DNA from: Sitta carolinensis
Lineage: Eukaryota > Chordata > Aves > Passeriformes > Sittidae
NCBI GenBank assembly: GCA_032173965.1
Contig: CM063283.1
Span: forward strand, 19,696,501 to 19,760,500
DNA: 64,000 bases
Direction of reading: 5' to 3'
Shown: positions 61,271 through 64,000 of the stretch, piece by piece
Layout: every line of letters starts with the position of its first letter
Position numbering within the stretch: position 1 is the first letter of the stretch
The notes under the pieces: generated by a model
Told to the model about the DNA's origin: nothing
The model's database searches: none
The model's input: only the letters and a program-made list of their open reading frames with translations
Translations under genes and position numbers: made by a program

Positions 61271-64000
61271 GAGGAAAATTAGAAAAAGTAGAGACACTTT
61301 CAGACATACAAACCTTCCTTTGATGGCTGCATATAACAGAGGCCTTTTTTTTTTTTTGCACACACACCGACAGCCGTGGTTTCCTGCACGAAAATGAACA
61401 CCCGTGTCTATCACATCTGTAATTTAGCAGGAATTTATGGTACAGCCCTGAATCCAAAAGAAGAATGTCTAAAATTAAAATTTAAAGAGTGAAGCCGCGG
61501 CTTTATTTGCAGACGTCATCCTGTAGTAAACAGTGTAAGTGACATTACAGAACTATTCTCAGTGCAACGAAGGGCATCTTACACTGCACCACCTCTGCTA
61601 CAACAGCCAGCAGAAAACACCAGTGGAGGCCTCAAATATTTCATCGTGGAAAAATCCTCCTTTGAGGTATTTGCCAGGAAGTTGTGATAATTGGGTTTTG
61701 AAGCTCTGTTTTAACTGCACCTGAAGACTCCCTTGGCCCTTTTCCATCCCATCAGTATCAAGAACTTGTGTTGCCAGATTCCCCTGTGTCTACTCTCCCT
61801 ACCAGTAAGTCACAACCAGAACTGAATTCTGAGACCCCTACCTCAAGTCCCCTAATTTAAGATTTCTGGTTTTCATGATCCAGAAGCTTTTTTGTGGAAA
61901 TTTGTGGAGGAAATCTACTCCATGTAAAGATTAAAACTTTTTCATGCTCTCTTATCTTCTCAGGCAGCTGCATCCATGTCTGCTCTTTAGCATAAAGTGA
62001 CACTTTCACTCTCAGATAAACAGCAGTCCAGCAAACCCCCCTCAGCATCTGGCAAGCAGATGCCTTTGCAGGTTGGATGATGTAATGAGTACAGAGAAAA
62101 GGGCAATAATATTTCCCAGAAGGACCACCTCTCTGTAAATAGTGCTTCAGAAATCCAGCCTCTATGAAAGCTGCTTCTTGGTCTCAGTGACTTCTGCATT
62201 TTATTTTTTCTTTTTCAGACAGCAGAATGCATTTCACATCACAACATTAATCCCTACCTAATGGATATCCTCCTCTTGCAGAAAAGTTTTCAGTTAGACT
62301 GAACTAAATCAGTCAATAATACTGATAATTGTAATTACCTCATCTATTTACCACTGGTGTGATGTTTGTCTTGGCAGTGAAGCAACAATCCCTTCCTGGG
62401 ATTCCTCATATCCATCCACACTTAAAATGAATTAAAAGTCATTCTAAGTGACAACCAATGTTGCCAATGTAAAAAACTCCAATTAGCATCCCTGGAGTCC
62501 TGCAGGGATTCTGCACTTCTGCACGTGAATGTGTGTCAAAGTAACCACAGAGAAGTGCCTGCATAAAATATTCTACAAAACTGTTAGAGACTATGGAACT
62601 AACAAATCTGCCTTCATGATGTTTTTTACCTAAGGTCAACAAAAGGCCAACCGTGCTGCCATATTCAGTTAAGTTCAGACCTTCCTTAATTTTGACCTTT
62701 CTCTTTTGCCTTATTCCAAATTTAGTTAGGAAATTAATTCAACACTCCTCTTTCAAACTTAGGATACATGCTTGACACACAGGCAGGCAATTGAGCTCTT
62801 CTCTTGCTGGAGGAATAGAGCCTCCAAACAGAGCATTTGTTTGGTTGTTCATTGCTGATATTGAGCATTGCACCTGACGCAAGGAACTAAAATATTATTT
62901 CATGGCAAAGCCTAAGTGATGTGAGATGAATTTGCAAGAAGTGTTTGAACCACTTTCCACTGGAGTTAGCTTAATGGAACATCACATGGTCAAATGTCTG
63001 CGGCTCCAAGACCCACAAGTTTATTACATTGCATTTAATGTGGTGCTTTTACTTTATCAGAGTTATCACAGATACCAGGCACTAACGTCAACCATGAAGT
63101 CACACATCTATGCCTTAATCCAAATAATTCATGAGCACATTACAGACAAATTAGAACTCTAGATGTTTTAGGATTATGGTAATATTTGCATTTTGGCCCA
63201 GAAGGCAAGATAGAGCCTGTGGGCAGGTGAGGTGATTCCAGCCTGGGCACTTGAGAGAGCATTACTTTACATATCCCTGACTTGTTTCTGGGTGAAAACT
63301 GAAGTGAAATGTTGATCTGCTCCCCTGAACACCTGGAGTCCAAGGTCTGTGATTGCTGTTTGTAGGTATCTTTGCAGCACCACACCTAATTTATAGCTGA
63401 GGGAGTGAAGGCCCTCCCACCATAAGTGAAGAGCAGGTTGAGGACCATCTGATGATGAAGAATAGCCATGAGTCTGGGACCTGGTGAGATGCATCCCAGC
63501 ATCCTGAGGGCACTGGCTAGTGTCATTGCCAAGCCAATTTCCATCATATTTGAAAAGTCACAGTGGTCAGGCAAAGACCCCAGTGACTGGAAAAAAAGGG
63601 AAACATTGTTCCTGCTTTCAAAAAGGGGAGAAAGGAAAATTTGAGGGATTCTTTACTCAGAATTCCTTACTGTAAGGGTGCTGAGGCACTGGCACGGGTT
63701 GCCCAGAGAAGCTCTGGATGCTCCATCCCTGGAAGTGTTCAGTCAGGCTGGATGGGGCCCTGAGGATCCTGATCTTGCAGAAGGCGTTCCTACCCATGGC
63801 AAGGGGATTGGAACTTGATAGTTTGTAAGGTTCCTTCCAACCTAAACCATTCTATGATTTTATGAAATGTACCATAGAAGTGTGGCTGATAAAATAATAG
63901 ATCTCTGGAGAGAGTGCCCAGAAAGTCAAACAAATAATTCTGGCCTTGCAAAGTTCATGCAACAATTGAATAAAGAGAAAATAGATGCATTGGCTATGAC
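61271..64000. other. Intergenic DNA upstream of TMEM45A
   Basis: No exon was recognised. Human synteny would place LNP1 next on this side, but I saw nothing resembling it. A 78-codon plus-strand frame at 62926-63162 lacks features of a known protein. The interval includes a T run near 61347 and a CR1 3' end near 63.8 kb. Confidence 0.5.
63630..63870 (+). mobile_element. CR1 3' end fragment, plus strand
   Basis: It reads '...ggcactggcacgggttgcccagagaagctctggatgctccatccctggaagtgttcagtcaggctggatgggg...ggttccttccaacctaaaccattctatgattttatg'. This is the CR1 sense 3' UTR with its terminal repeats. Confidence 0.93.

Noticed and set aside
60675..61457. Open frames up to 221 codons on both strands
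   Set aside because: Same reason: they cross the CpG island, with no recognisable domain.
62926..63162. Plus-strand frame of 78 codons near the right edge
   Set aside because: No recognisable family, no promoter or splice context. It was considered for LNP1 and does not resemble it.

Overview
The window looks like nuclear DNA from a bird. It carries several CR1 retrotransposon pieces, including one of more than 3 kb, plus LTR-like pieces. Its genes are spread over short exons with GT/AG splice sites, and their order matches the vertebrate block TMEM45A - ADGRG7 - TFG (human chromosome 3q12). All three genes lie on the minus strand. The species cannot be named from the sequence; a songbird is a reasonable guess only.

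Layout, in increasing coordinates (3' to 5' for these genes). About 1-6.8 kb is the 5' end of TFG: the first coding exon (2250-2458, start of the PB1 domain), a long 5' intron, and a CpG-island promoter at about 6.2-6.8 kb. About 8.4-32.2 kb holds ADGRG7 (GPR128), an adhesion GPCR, recognised from the signal-anchor exon, an EGF-like exon, five GAIN-domain exons and a TM2-TM4 exon. Two of these exons are broken: one has an in-frame TAA plus an 8-bp tandem duplication, the other a frameshift leading into TAG. The exons for the GPS/TM1 region and TM4-TM7 were not found. The locus therefore reads as a decayed ADGRG7. About 39.3-45.9 kb holds a complete, intact five-exon coding region of TMEM45A, 275 codons plus stop. 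A first intron of about 15 kb separates it from a second CpG island at about 60.7-61.3 kb, whose splice donor marks the likely non-coding first exon.

The remaining DNA is intron and spacer with CR1 pieces in both orientations, LTR-like segments, simple repeats and one unexplained 231-codon open frame. No tRNA, rRNA, CRISPR array or prokaryotic feature was seen.

The three genes are neighbours by conserved synteny, not members of one pathway. TFG works at ER exit sites, ADGRG7 is an orphan receptor known from mammalian intestine, and TMEM45A is a multi-pass membrane protein. Assignments rest on recalled human sequences; no database search was possible.
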